Positions 27,467 to 36,686 of a DNA stretch of 64,000 bases are shown here, one piece after another (positions within the stretch are counted from its first letter, which is position 1; the number at the start of each line of letters is the position of its first letter). A model generated the notes under the pieces. It made no database searches. It was not told the DNA's origin and saw only the letters and a list, made by a program, of their open reading frames with translations. This stretch comes from Saccharofermentans sp. Lineage in GTDB: Bacteria > Bacillota > Clostridia > Saccharofermentanales > Saccharofermentanaceae. The position numbers and the translations under genes were made by a program. The stretch lies in the NCBI GenBank assembly GCA_024692235.1, contig JAILMW010000011.1, positions 1 through 64,000 of the forward strand, in the 5' to 3' direction.

Positions 27467-27494
27467 ATCCCGACCGAATAATATCGATCGGGAT
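27467..27494 (-). terminator. hairpin after rfbG, before the effector cassette
   Basis: ATCCCGA(T/C)CGA forms an 11-base-pair stem with its partner across a six-base loop, 20 bases after the rfbG stop. It lacks a run of T on the 3' side, so it may act as an mRNA stabilising structure or need a factor to terminate. A TAAAAT box lies just after it but has no clear -35 box. Confidence 0.5.
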
Positions 27495-27513
27495 CATTAG
27501 GCTGCTCTAATGT

Positions 27514-28569
27514 TTATTTCAAGAAATCAGCGATCTGCTTGTCCATGATCTCAGGTATGTTGCCGTCAGCGAACCATACTCTGTTCCATTCGCAGATCCT
27601 GTCGATCGTCTCGTCGATGTGCCATGTAGGCTTCCATCCGAATGTCTTCTTGAGCTTACTTGAATCAAGCTTTAAGAAATTAGCCTCATGAGGAGCATTG
27701 GGATCGATCCTGTCTACTCTCTTGATGCCGCCCCACTTCTCTACGAACATATTAACGATGTCGCCTGTAGTAACGCAGTCACAGTCATCGGGACCTACGT
27801 TGAACCAGGAAGAGAGCGTCGGATCCTCGTACTGAGCCTTTACTATCATCAGGTATGCAGTAACGGGCTCCAATACGTGCTGATAAGGTCTTGTGGAGTA
27901 AGGATTTCTTACAACGATGTCCTCACCCTTCTTTGCTGCTCTTACACAGTCGGGAATGATCCTGTCGTTAGCGAAGTCACCGCCGCCTATTACATTACCT
28001 GCTCTTGCAGTAGAGATAGCGGGGTACTCGCCTTCCTTGAAGAAGGAAGATCTGTAGCTGTGAGTAACGAGCTCACTGCAGGACTTGGAGTTGGAGTAAG
28101 GATCGTAGCCGTCAAGCATTTCGTCCTCTCTGTAGCCCCATTCCCACTCGCGGTTCTTATATACCTTGTCTGTAGTAACGTTAAGGAAAGACTTTACCGT
28201 GTTGCTTCTCCTCAAGCACTCAAGGATATTAACGGTACCCATGACGTTTGTCTCGTATGTGTATACGGGATCCTTGTAGGAATCTCTTACGATAGGCTGT
28301 GCTGCCATGTGGATAACGATCTCGGGCTGTGCCTTGGAGAAAGCATCCCAGAGAGCGTCAAGATCTCTAATATCGCCGATAACGGAAGTCATCTTGTCTT
28401 CGATGTCCGCCATAGAGAAAAGATCGGGAGTTGTATTGGGAGCTAAGGAATAACCTGTAAGGATAGCGCCTGCACCGATAAGGATACGGCTCATCCATGT
28501 TCCCTTAAAGCCTGTATGACCTGTGAGGAAGACCTTCTTCCCCTTAAAGAATTCAAGATCAAGCTGCAT
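27514..28569 (-). CDS. rfbG: CDP-glucose 4,6-dehydratase
   Basis: This 351-residue extended SDR enzyme converts CDP-glucose to CDP-4-keto-6-deoxyglucose. The family's N-terminal signature TGHTGFKGTW lies near residue 16, the active-site TTDKVYKNREW near 128 and the catalytic YDPYSNSK near 155; RPYQHVLEP is also diagnostic. Length is normal. It starts six bases after the rfbF stop, giving the usual rfbF-rfbG pair, and feeds RfbH encoded further downstream. Confidence 0.96.
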   Translation of the reverse strand: MQLDLEFFKGKKVFLTGHTGFKGTWMSRILIGAGAILTGYSLAPNTTPDLFSMADIEDKMTSVIGDIRDLDALWDAFSKAQPEIVIHMAAQPIVRDSYKDPVYTYETNVMGTVNILECLRRSNTVKSFLNVTTDKVYKNREWEWGYREDEMLDGYDPYSNSKSCSELVTHSYRSSFFKEGEYPAISTARAGNVIGGGDFANDRIIPDCVRAAKKGEDIVVRNPYSTRPYQHVLEPVTAYLMIVKAQYEDPTLSSWFNVGPDDCDCVTTGDIVNMFVEKWGGIKRVDRIDPNAPHEANFLKLDSSKLKKTFGWKPTWHIDETIDRICEWNRVWFADGNIPEIMDKQIADFLK

Positions 28570-28575
28570 GTGATA

Positions 28576-29355
28576 TTACTCCTCCCACACGATCCAAGGA
28601 GCTTCTCCGGCTTCGATAAGAGCCTCGAGCTTTTCCTTGTCTCTCTTGGTATCCATGCACTTCCAGAATCCCTTGTGGAGGAATGCCTTAAGCTGTCCTT
28701 CGGAAGCGAGCTTCTCAAGAGGCTTCTTCTCGAATACAGTCGTATCGTCCTCGAGGTAATCGAAGATCTCGGGATTAAGTACCATGAATCCTGCGTTGAT
28801 AACAGCTCCGTCGTCATTGCTCTTCTCACGGAACTTAGTAACGCTTCCGTCTGCATCAAGATCGAGGCAACCGAACTGCTGACCTACATTGACTGCAGTC
28901 ATGGTAGCGATCTTGCCGTGAGCCTTATGGAACTTAAGGAGCTCGTTGATATCTACGTTGCTTACACCGTCACCGTATGTAAGCATAAAGGGCTCGCCGT
29001 CGGTGAACTTCTTTATTCTCTTGATACGTCCGCCTGTCATGGTATTAAGTCCCGTATCTACGAGAGTTACCTTCCAGGGCTCCGTATGTGTGGAGTGAAC
29101 GATCATCTTATTCTCTGCAGTAAAATCGAATGTTACGTCTGATGTATGAAGATAGTAATCAGCGAACCATTCCTTGATGACATACTGCTTATAACCGCAG
29201 CAGATAACAAAATCATTGAAACCGAATGAAGAATAGTACTTCATGATGTGCCAAAGGATGGGCTTACCGCAGATCTCAACCATGGGCTTGGGCTTCAGAA
29301 CGCTCTCTTCACTGATACGAGTACCAAAACCGCCTGCAAGTATAACGACTTTCAT
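28576..29355 (-). CDS. rfbF: glucose-1-phosphate cytidylyltransferase
   Basis: This 259-residue nucleotidyltransferase makes CDP-glucose from CTP and glucose-1-phosphate, the entry step to CDP-linked dideoxyhexoses. The N-terminal loop LAGGFGTRISEES, KPKPMVEI, the YGDGVSNVD metal site and GFWKCMDTKRD are all characteristic of RfbF. Length is normal. It is the first gene of the polysaccharide locus and has an extended -10 promoter about 40 bases upstream. Confidence 0.96.
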   Translation of the reverse strand: MKVVILAGGFGTRISEESVLKPKPMVEICGKPILWHIMKYYSSFGFNDFVICCGYKQYVIKEWFADYYLHTSDVTFDFTAENKMIVHSTHTEPWKVTLVDTGLNTMTGGRIKRIKKFTDGEPFMLTYGDGVSNVDINELLKFHKAHGKIATMTAVNVGQQFGCLDLDADGSVTKFREKSNDDGAVINAGFMVLNPEIFDYLEDDTTVFEKKPLEKLASEGQLKAFLHKGFWKCMDTKRDKEKLEALIEAGEAPWIVWEE

Positions 29356-29392
29356 TAATGAATCTCACTTTCAATTAAGCTATAGCATGCTA

Positions 29393-29401
29393 ATTATATC
29401 A
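29393..29401 (-). promoter_or_regulatory. extended -10 promoter of rfbFG
   Basis: TGATATAAT on the minus strand gives an extended -10 (TG, one base, TATAAT) 38 bases before the rfbF ATG, without a good -35 box. The rest of the 232-base spacer 29356-29587 is A/T-rich and holds no gene. Confidence 0.5.
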
Positions 29402-29587
29402 AATCAGTAGCAAATATACGATACTACCGCAGAAATCTTACAGATACTATACCGTCTCAAGAAATCGTGTTGATCAAATCCGCTCTACAGAATGATTCAT
29501 GTTTCATATCAAAGAGTAAGTTTTGCATCCTGAAAAACTGACTACTTTGCATATTGAGAAATCAGTAATTTCGTTTTTCACATACCT

Positions 29588-30022
29588 TTATAATCTCGGA
29601 TTAGGTAACGGAACAAGGATCGAGAAACATGCAAACAACAATACATTGATAATCAGGGATATTGCAAATAGCATCTGTTTCTTACGTTTATCGCGAATAC
29701 AAAAGAAGAGAAAGCATCCGACAACTGCATATATACCAATGCCGATCATCCAACAGATCGTAGTCGTCTTTTGTGCTGTCAGTTTCTCACGCAGGTTTTC
29801 CAGCCTGTCACCCGTATCATTATCATTTCTTTCATTTGATAAACGATCCTCTTCACCCAGACTTTCAATTATCTCGCTGTGCTCATTAATAACCACAGGA
29901 TAAGTTCTCTGTATCGAGCCGTTATAGCCATTTATATTGGACAGACAGATCAGTTCAAAAAATATAACAGATAATATCCAGACTAAGAAAAGAGCTGTAT
30001 GTACCGGTATTTTATTGTTCAT
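29588..30022 (-). CDS. small three-helix membrane protein, unknown
   Basis: This 144-residue protein has membrane segments near residues 9-27, 88-108 and 116-136 and a charged outer loop of about 60 residues between the first two. No family is recognised. It starts one base after the GH3 stop and is probably translated from the same mRNA. Its codon use is more A/T-rich than its neighbours, like the secreted-effector loci in this window, which suggests an accessory gene. The loop side and function cannot be determined. Confidence 0.6.
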   Translation of the reverse strand: MNNKIPVHTALFLVWILSVIFFELICLSNINGYNGSIQRTYPVVINEHSEIIESLGEEDRLSNERNDNDTGDRLENLREKLTAQKTTTICWMIGIGIYAVVGCFLFFCIRDKRKKQMLFAISLIINVLLFACFSILVPLPNPRL

Positions 30023-30023
30023 A

Positions 30024-32315
30024 TCAGTAATTCTCTTCGCACGCTCTAATAAATCCCGCGAACATCTCAGCTTCGGGATAGATATCCCTTATCTTCGTGT
30101 AGGGAGTATAACGCTCTGCATCTATAAGCTTGGATATATCAAGACCTGCGGAAACTATATCTTCCTTAAGAGCTTTGTAAAGGTCGGGCTTGTCCTTCAC
30201 CTTTATGACATAGGAGTTGATACCGATCTTATAACCCAAGTCTCCTCCTCGAAGGCTGAAGGCCAGTACCTTCTTTGCATTCTCCGAAGAATTGCCTATA
30301 TAGATATTGTAGATGCCGTCTTCTACCGCATATCTCTTAAGTTCCTCGTCCCATATGCAGAGGGAGACGGAACTGAACATTAAAGTGCCCTGTATCTTCT
30401 GCCCGGGCTGAAGATAGTATTTGCCGAATGCACGAAGTTCCTTAACGGGCTTTATTACCTGAGACTCTTCCTGCCCGACATAGAGCTGCACTACTTCCGC
30501 TCCGTCCATGTCACCCGTGTTCTCTATCTCAAACCTTATGACCATATCCTCGCCGACGGAGATATTACTCTTCTCTACAGAGAATTCCCCTATATCGAAA
30601 GTGGTATAGGACAGTCCGTATCCGAAAGGATATAAAGGCTCGATCTTCCTCTTCTCATAACCTCTGTAGCCGACAAAGATTCCTTCGCCGTAGTAAGATG
30701 TATCTCCTTCGGGGTAGTTAAGGTAAGAAGGCATATCTTCTATCCTCTTCGGCCAGGAGAAAGGAAGCTTACCTGAAGGGTTTCTCTTGCCGTACATAAG
30801 ATCGGAGAGAGCCTTGGCGCCCTGCATTCCGGGATAGAATACGCAGAATAATGCATCTATCTCATTTAAGTATTCGCCGAGGTCAACGGGACCCGGAGTA
30901 TTAAGGATAAGGCATATCCTTCCTGACAGCAGAGAATTACGCTTTACTTCAAGAAGTCTGTCCAGGACTCTTCTTGTCTCCTCGGGAAGCTTAAGATCTT
31001 TCCTGTCAGATCCTTCAGAGGAATTTACCGAGCAAAGGACTACCGCTACCGACATGGGCTCGGCGGAATATATATCGTCTTCGCCGTAATAGACATCGGG
31101 AAGCTCTTCGTCGAGCTTTGTATTCCTGCTCGTAAATACCTGAGCACTTCCCTGACCGCATGTAAGGAGCCTTTCGCTTCCGTAGAGGACTACTTTCTCC
31201 GTTCCTGACAGGGGGAACACGCCGTTATTTTCCAGCATCACTATACCCTGAACTGCTGCTTCGTAAGCGATCTTATCGCCTGTTTCCATTATCTCTTCGG
31301 CTTCGTCCTGAGTGATCTTGGGACGGTAGTAGTACTTAGTAGCAAAGTCCTGAACTCTGCCGAAGGCTTCGTTTAAGTGATCTTTTGTAAGTCTTCCCTC
31401 TTCTAATGCCTTAAGGATATCGTCGCTCGGCCAGGGGCCCGGCATAAGAAGATCTATTCCCGCTTCTATCGCCTGTCCGGAATCTCCCGTGCAAGCACCC
31501 CAGTCGGTCATGTTAACTCCCGTGTAGCCCCACTCCTGACGAAGTATCTTTCGAAGAAGCCACTTGTGTTCAGTGCATTTCGTGCCGTTTATCTTAGGGT
31601 ACGAAGTCATGACGGTAGCAGCGCCTGCCTGAAGGCACATCTTAAATGCGGGGAGGTATATCTCTCGTAAGGTCCTCTCGGATATTATCTGATTGATCGT
31701 ATTTCGCTTATATTCAAGGTTGTTGGCGGCATAGTGCTTGACGTTAGAAGCTATCCCCTGACTCTCAACTCCCTTTACAAGCTCTCTTCCCATTACACCC
31801 GTAAGGAAAGGATCCTCCGAATATCCTTCGAAGAACCTGCCGTTCCTGGGATCACGCAGTATGTTGATGTTAGGGGTACCCAGGAGACAGTCGATACCGT
31901 ACATATTGGCTTCCTGTCCCAATACTTCACCTGTCTTGGCAGTAACGGCGGGATTCCAGGTGGAGGCAAGTAAGATGCCCGGAGGATAGCAGCCGGGAGC
32001 TATGTCGGTAAGTCCCGTCCTCATCTCCTCGCTGCCCTTTATGTATCTTCTAAGTTCCTTCTCCCTGTCGGTGAGTTTTCTGTCCTCGAAGAAGAAGTGC
32101 GCGACATTATCCAGCTCCGTTCTCGTGTATCCGTTCTGCTCGCAGTATTCAGCATAGAGGTTAACGAAAAGCTGCTCGAAGTTCATGCCCGTGCCGCCGT
32201 CGAGCATCTGTATCCTGCGGATATCCGCTTCGGGGATCTCCGTCGTTCCAAAAAAATCGGCACCGCATAGAAGCGATGCCTTTTTTATTATGCTTATGCC
32301 GTCAGTCGCTTTCAT
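30024..32315 (-). CDS. GH3 beta-glucosidase-like glycoside hydrolase
   Basis: This 763-residue cytosolic-type enzyme has the bacterial GH3 order: an (alpha/beta)8 barrel (about residues 1-330) with RNGRFFEGYSEDP and the nucleophile Asp in VNMTDWGA near 270, an alpha/beta sandwich with PSGKLPFSWPK near 515, and a fibronectin-III-like domain after PLYPFGYGLSYTTF. No signal peptide is seen, so it likely acts on imported beta-glucosides or xylosides; the exact substrate is open. It starts four bases after the fabZ stop but without a good ribosome site, and a terminator-like hairpin lies in its first codons. KKASLLCGADFF is the normal GH3 N-terminus, so this start region is real. Confidence 0.9.
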   Translation of the reverse strand: MKATDGISIIKKASLLCGADFFGTTEIPEADIRRIQMLDGGTGMNFEQLFVNLYAEYCEQNGYTRTELDNVAHFFFEDRKLTDREKELRRYIKGSEEMRTGLTDIAPGCYPPGILLASTWNPAVTAKTGEVLGQEANMYGIDCLLGTPNINILRDPRNGRFFEGYSEDPFLTGVMGRELVKGVESQGIASNVKHYAANNLEYKRNTINQIISERTLREIYLPAFKMCLQAGAATVMTSYPKINGTKCTEHKWLLRKILRQEWGYTGVNMTDWGACTGDSGQAIEAGIDLLMPGPWPSDDILKALEEGRLTKDHLNEAFGRVQDFATKYYYRPKITQDEAEEIMETGDKIAYEAAVQGIVMLENNGVFPLSGTEKVVLYGSERLLTCGQGSAQVFTSRNTKLDEELPDVYYGEDDIYSAEPMSVAVVLCSVNSSEGSDRKDLKLPEETRRVLDRLLEVKRNSLLSGRICLILNTPGPVDLGEYLNEIDALFCVFYPGMQGAKALSDLMYGKRNPSGKLPFSWPKRIEDMPSYLNYPEGDTSYYGEGIFVGYRGYEKRKIEPLYPFGYGLSYTTFDIGEFSVEKSNISVGEDMVIRFEIENTGDMDGAEVVQLYVGQEESQVIKPVKELRAFGKYYLQPGQKIQGTLMFSSVSLCIWDEELKRYAVEDGIYNIYIGNSSENAKKVLAFSLRGGDLGYKIGINSYVIKVKDKPDLYKALKEDIVSAGLDISKLIDAERYTPYTKIRDIYPEAEMFAGFIRACEENY
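32250..32280 (-). terminator. intrinsic terminator inside the 5' end of the GH3 gene
   Basis: GGCATCGC and GCGGTGCC pair as an eight-base stem (one G-T) with a six-base loop and are followed by GATTTTTTT on the minus strand; the other side has AAAAAA. It lies 40 bases after the fabZ stop, where the fab operon would be expected to end, but within codons 12-22 of the GH3 gene. It may limit read-through into GH3. Confidence 0.6.
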
Positions 32316-32319
32316 GTAC

Positions 32320-32754
32320 TTATTGTACTATAGCGAACTTCAATGTGCACTTAACAGCTGTCTTGCCGTCAACAGTTGCTTCAGCCTCACCTACTCCGAC
32401 GGGACCTCTTACCTGAGTGATCTTTGTCTCAAGTCTTACTGTGTCGCCGGGAAGGATCTGTCTTTTGAACTTACAGTTATCGATACCTGCAAATACTGCG
32501 ATCTTACCCTTGAACTCCTCCTGGGAAAGGATAGCAACGGCACCTGTCTGTGCGAGAGCCTCTACCATGAGAACGCCGGGAGTAATGGGGTAATCAGGGA
32601 AGTGTCCTCTGAAGAAGGACTCATCGTATGTGATGTTCTTATATGCGATGCAGTACTGGCCGGGCTCGTAGTCCTCTACCTTGTCGATAAGAAGGAAAGG
32701 ATGTCTGTGGGGGATGATCTCCATTATGCCCTTAAGGTCAAGTGAATTAGCCAT
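32320..32754 (-). CDS. fabZ: 3-hydroxyacyl-ACP dehydratase
   Basis: FabZ (144 residues) dehydrates beta-hydroxyacyl-ACP in fatty acid elongation. The hot-dog fold signature is clear: [13 protein letters not shown] near residue 15 and [21 protein letters not shown] near 48, which hold the catalytic His and Glu. Length is normal. It is the last fab gene, 20 bases after fabF, and is followed by a terminator-like hairpin. No FabA, FabM or second FabZ is nearby, so the route to unsaturated fatty acids is not shown here. Confidence 0.96.
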   Translation of the reverse strand: MANSLDLKGIMEIIPHRHPFLLIDKVEDYEPGQYCIAYKNITYDESFFRGHFPDYPITPGVLMVEALAQTGAVAILSQEEFKGKIAVFAGIDNCKFKRQILPGDTVRLETKITQVRGPVGVGEAEATVDGKTAVKCTLKFAIVQ

Positions 32755-32773
32755 TAGTTTGTCCTCCTTTGAA

Positions 32774-34009
32774 TTACTCTTCGTACTTCTTGATAAGGAT
32801 AGTAGCGTTATGTCCGCCGAATCCCAAGTTGTTGCTCATTGCGTAAGTGATATCTTTATGCTTGCCCTCGAAGAATGTGTAGTCGAGATCAAGCTCTTCC
32901 TCACTCTCCTTGGAACCTGCAGTAACGTGAACATAGCTGTTCTCGATCGCCTTTACCATAACGATGAACTCGACGCCGCCTGCGCCTCCGAGGAGATGTC
33001 CGATCATGGACTTGGTGGAGTTGATTGCTACGTTCTTAGCCTCGTCACCGAAAGCATACTTGATGGCTCTTGTCTCGAAGAGGTCGTTATGGTGTGTGGA
33101 AGTACCGTGAGCATTGATGTAGTCAACATCCTTAGGCTCGATACCTGCTTCCTGCATGGCGATCTTCATTGCCATACCTGCACCGGAACCGTCCTCTGCA
33201 GGAGATGTGATATGGTAAGCATCGTTAGTAGCACCGTATCCTACAACCTCTGCAAGGATCTTAGCGCCTCTTGCCTTAGCGTGCTCTAATTCCTCGAGAA
33301 CTACGACACCTGAACCTTCACCGATAACAAAACCGTCTCGGTCCTTGTCGAAAGGTCTTGAAGCCGTCTTGGGATCTGTGGAATTGGAAAGAGCAGTAAG
33401 GGAGATAAAGCCCTGTACTCCGAGAGGACATACAGCTGCCTCTGCACCGCCTGCGAGCATTACGTCAGCATCACCCCACTTGATTGCCTTGAAAGCATCA
33501 CCTATGGAGTGAGAACCGGAAGCACAGGCAGTAACGATATCTATGTTCTTACCCTTCATGCCGAACTTGATGGCGATATTAGCGGAAGCCATGTTAGAGA
33601 TCATCATGGGGATATAGAAAGGATTTACCTTCTTGCCTTCCATGAGCTTTGTATGCTCTCTCTCGTTTGCCTGCATGGATCCGATACCGGAGCTTACGAT
33701 AACACCTACACGGAAAGGATCTTCCTTAGTCATATCAAGACCGGACTGTTCTACTGCCTCACAAGCTGCAGCTACTGCATACTGTGAGAAGAGCTCCATC
33801 CTCTTAGCTGTCTTGAAGTCCATGTACTTTGTGGGATCAAAGTCCTTGACCTCACCTGCCATAGTTGCCTTATATCCTGTAGTATCGAACTTAGTGATGG
33901 GGCCGATAGCGACCTTACCTTCTACAAGTCCGTTCCAGAAGCTCTCAACATCGTTACCGAGGGGTGTGATAGCACCCATACCCGTAACTACAACTCTTTT
34001 TGTTTCCAT
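32774..34009 (-). CDS. fabF: 3-oxoacyl-ACP synthase II
   Basis: FabF (411 residues) is the condensing enzyme that elongates acyl-ACP with malonyl-ACP. The Cys-His-His active site is intact: Cys in [14 protein letters not shown] near 165, His in [11 protein letters not shown] near 300 and His in [12 protein letters not shown] near 338. The N-terminal [13 protein letters not shown] is typical. It lies 30 bases after fabG and 20 before fabZ in a complete elongation cluster. Confidence 0.97.
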   Translation of the reverse strand: METKRVVVTGMGAITPLGNDVESFWNGLVEGKVAIGPITKFDTTGYKATMAGEVKDFDPTKYMDFKTAKRMELFSQYAVAAACEAVEQSGLDMTKEDPFRVGVIVSSGIGSMQANEREHTKLMEGKKVNPFYIPMMISNMASANIAIKFGMKGKNIDIVTACASGSHSIGDAFKAIKWGDADVMLAGGAEAAVCPLGVQGFISLTALSNSTDPKTASRPFDKDRDGFVIGEGSGVVVLEELEHAKARGAKILAEVVGYGATNDAYHITSPAEDGSGAGMAMKIAMQEAGIEPKDVDYINAHGTSTHHNDLFETRAIKYAFGDEAKNVAINSTKSMIGHLLGGAGGVEFIVMVKAIENSYVHVTAGSKESEEELDLDYTFFEGKHKDITYAMSNNLGFGGHNATILIKKYEE

Positions 34010-34038
34010 CTTATCTTTTTCCTCGTTCTTATTCTCGA

Positions 34039-34776
34039 TTACATGTGCATTCCGCCGTCTACGGAAAGGACCTGACCTGTGATATAGGAAGCATCATCTG
34101 ATACGAAGAATCCTACTGCATTGGCGATATCCTCTACCTGACCGTATCTCTTCAAGGGGATACCTGCGAGCATCTGCTCCTTGACCTTCTCGGGAAGAAC
34201 GTCAGTCATGGGAGTCTGAACGAATCCGGGAGCGATGGCATTACATGTGATGTTCTTACCTGCATACTCTCTTGCGGCACTCTTAGTGATACCGATAACG
34301 CCTGCCTTAGATGCAGAGTAGTTGACCTGGCATGCATTGCCCTGAAGTCCTACGATAGAAGAGATAGAAACGATGCGGCCGTACTTCTGCTTGCTCATTA
34401 CGGGAACTACTTCACGGAAGAAGTTGTATGTACCCTTGAGGTTAACTGCGATAACGGAATCAAAATCAGCTTCGCTCATCCTTACGAGGAATCCGTCTCT
34501 TGTGATACCTGCGTTGTTAACAAGTGCATCGATGGATCCGAATGTGGAAGCTACGTCTGCTACTGTCTCCTTAACGCTCTCGCTTGAAGATACATCGCAT
34601 CTGTAAGCCTTAGTATCAACGCCGTACTCCTTAGCGATCTCATCAGCTGTCTCCTGGGATCCTTCGATGGGGCATGCGTCTACTACTGCGATGTTATAAC
34701 CCATCTTTGCGAGCTTAACTGCGATAGCCTTACCGATTCCTCTGGCACTTCCTGTTACGATTGCTGTCTTAGCCAT
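34039..34776 (-). CDS. fabG: 3-oxoacyl-ACP reductase
   Basis: FabG (245 residues) is the NADPH-dependent ketoreductase of type II fatty acid synthesis. It has the SDR cofactor motif TGSARGIGKAIA near residue 8, NNAGIT near 88 and the Ser-Tyr-Lys active site (SSIVGLQGN, then YSASKAG near 150). It ends in GQVLSVDGGMHM as usual. It lies between fabD and fabF with 18- and 29-base gaps. Confidence 0.96.
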   Translation of the reverse strand: MAKTAIVTGSARGIGKAIAVKLAKMGYNIAVVDACPIEGSQETADEIAKEYGVDTKAYRCDVSSSESVKETVADVASTFGSIDALVNNAGITRDGFLVRMSEADFDSVIAVNLKGTYNFFREVVPVMSKQKYGRIVSISSIVGLQGNACQVNYSASKAGVIGITKSAAREYAGKNITCNAIAPGFVQTPMTDVLPEKVKEQMLAGIPLKRYGQVEDIANAVGFFVSDDASYITGQVLSVDGGMHM

Positions 34777-34794
34777 GTTACTTGTCCTCCGAAT

Positions 34795-35724
34795 TTATTT
34801 TGCAAGTTCTGCGATCGCAGCTGCGGCTGCGTCAATATCTTCTACTGTGGATACGTTGATCACGGGGATCTCGGGTACTGTCTTCTTAACAAATCCCGCG
34901 ATGGTCTTACCGGGACCGATCTCAACAAATACGTCTACGCCCAAGTCCTTCATCTTAAGAAGTGTCTGCTCCCACATAACGGAAGAAGATACCTGTGTCT
35001 GAAGAAGGTCTCTTATATTAGTCGTATCCTCTACTACTTCTGCAGTAGCATTTGCGATATAAGGGATCTTAAGGTCTGAGATCTCCGCCTTATCAAGCTC
35101 AAGTCTTAACTTATCACCTGCGCCCTTGAGCATGGGAGAATGGAAAGGTCCTGATACCTTAAGCTCGATAGCTCTCTTGGCACCCTTCTCGGATAATGCC
35201 TCCATACCCTTACATACTGCTTCCTTCTCGCCTGTGATAACGATCTGGCCGGGGCAATTGTAATTAGCTACTGATGCGCCTTCGATGGGAGCTACCGTCT
35301 CTTCGATAGTCTCCTTGGGAAGGCCTATGATGGCAGCCATCGTTCCCTGACCTGCGGGTACGTAAGAGCTCATGAGATTACCTCTGATCCTTGTAAGTCT
35401 TACAGCCTCATCGAAAGTCATGGCGCCTGCAGTAACAAGTGCGCAGTACTCTCCGAGGGAAAGACCTGCCGTGATGTCGGGATGGATGCCCTTATCTTCA
35501 AGAGCCTTGCTCATGATGGAGCAAGCAGTAACGAGTGCGGGCTGCGTGTACTCAGTTACATGGATATCTTCATTCTCTTCGAAGAGGATGTGCTCCATAT
35601 CAAAGCCTGCTGCGTCTGTTGCTCTCTTTACCATATCCTTGGCATAGTCGAACTTATCGTAGAAGTCCTTTGCCATGCCTACTGCCTGTACTCCCTGACC
35701 GGGATAAACAAATGCGATCTTCAT
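34795..35724 (-). CDS. fabD: malonyl-CoA:ACP transacylase
   Basis: FabD (309 residues) loads malonyl groups onto acyl carrier protein. It has FVYPGQGVQAVGM at the N-terminus, the nucleophile in GLSLGEYCAL near residue 88 and the catalytic His in SGPFHSPML near 195. The track starts four codons earlier at TTG; the ATG at 35724, five bases after the fabK stop and after AAGGAG, gives the usual N-terminus. No acyl carrier protein gene lies in this cluster, so AcpP must be encoded elsewhere. Confidence 0.95.
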   Translation of the reverse strand: MKIAFVYPGQGVQAVGMAKDFYDKFDYAKDMVKRATDAAGFDMEHILFEENEDIHVTEYTQPALVTACSIMSKALEDKGIHPDITAGLSLGEYCALVTAGAMTFDEAVRLTRIRGNLMSSYVPAGQGTMAAIIGLPKETIEETVAPIEGASVANYNCPGQIVITGEKEAVCKGMEALSEKGAKRAIELKVSGPFHSPMLKGAGDKLRLELDKAEISDLKIPYIANATAEVVEDTTNIRDLLQTQVSSSVMWEQTLLKMKDLGVDVFVEIGPGKTIAGFVKKTVPEIPVINVSTVEDIDAAAAAIAELAK

Positions 35725-35729
35725 ACTTC

Positions 35730-36665
35730 TTAACAAATCTCCTTTGCGTTCTTAAGGAGCTTATTTGCCTCCTCGAACATATCGTCGATGATCTTCTGAA
35801 CGGGTCTGATCTCATTGATCATTCCGGAGATCTGACCTGCCATGAACGTACCTGCCTTGGTATCGCCCTCGACAACAGCCTTACGAAGGGAACCTACGCC
35901 CAATGCCTCAAGCTCCTCAAAGCTTGCATGAGCCTCTTCGAGCTCCAAGTACTTAGCAGTAAGCTGATTTCTGATCTGTCTTACGGGAGCACCTGCTGCG
36001 CGGCCCGTAACTCTCGTAGATGTATCCTTGGCCTTGATGATCATCTCTTTGTAGTTCTGGTGGATATTAACTTCCTCGGAAGCGCAGAATACAGTTCCGC
36101 ACTGGACTGCCTCCGCACCGAGCATGAAGGATGCTGCGACACCTCTGCCGTCAGCGATACCGCCTGCTGCAACTACGGGGATATTAACTGCATCTACTAC
36201 CTGGGGAACAAGAGCCATTGTAGTGATCTCACCTACATGTCCGCCGGACTCCGTACCCTCTGCGATAACTGCATCGGCGCCGTCCTTCTCCATCTTCTTT
36301 GCAAGAGCAACGGAAGGAACTACGGGAATAACGATGATGCCTGCTTCCTTCCACATGGGAATGAACTTACCTGCGGAACCTGCACCTGTTGTTACTACCT
36401 TTACCTTCTCCTCTGCAAGTACTTCTGCGATCTGGGGAGCTCTGGGATTCATGAGCATAACATTAACGCCGAAAGGCTTGTCCGTAAGCTCACGGCACTT
36501 GTGGATCTGATCTCTGATCCAGTTCTCGTCTGCGCCGCCGCATCCGATGATTCCGAGTCCGCCTGCATTACTTACTGCAGCGGCGATGTGGTAATCAGCT
36601 ACCCAGGCCATACCGCCCTGGAAGATAGGATACTTAATTCCGATCATGTCTGTGATCTTTGTCAT
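35730..36665 (-). CDS. fabK: enoyl-ACP reductase II (FMN)
   Basis: FabK (311 residues) is the flavin-dependent enoyl-ACP reductase used by many Firmicutes in place of FabI and is inherently resistant to triclosan. It is related to nitronate monooxygenase; YPIFQGGMAWVAD at the start, the catalytic His in GTESGGHVGEI near 142 and AAGGIADGRG near 175 support FabK, as does its place between fabH and fabD. Length is normal. Its presence fits the FabT-like operator in front of the cluster. Confidence 0.95.
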   Translation of the reverse strand: MTKITDMIGIKYPIFQGGMAWVADYHIAAAVSNAGGLGIIGCGGADENWIRDQIHKCRELTDKPFGVNVMLMNPRAPQIAEVLAEEKVKVVTTGAGSAGKFIPMWKEAGIIVIPVVPSVALAKKMEKDGADAVIAEGTESGGHVGEITTMALVPQVVDAVNIPVVAAGGIADGRGVAASFMLGAEAVQCGTVFCASEEVNIHQNYKEMIIKAKDTSTRVTGRAAGAPVRQIRNQLTAKYLELEEAHASFEELEALGVGSLRKAVVEGDTKAGTFMAGQISGMINEIRPVQKIIDDMFEEANKLLKNAKEIC

Positions 36666-36686
36666 AGTGTTCTTGCTCCTTCCGAA

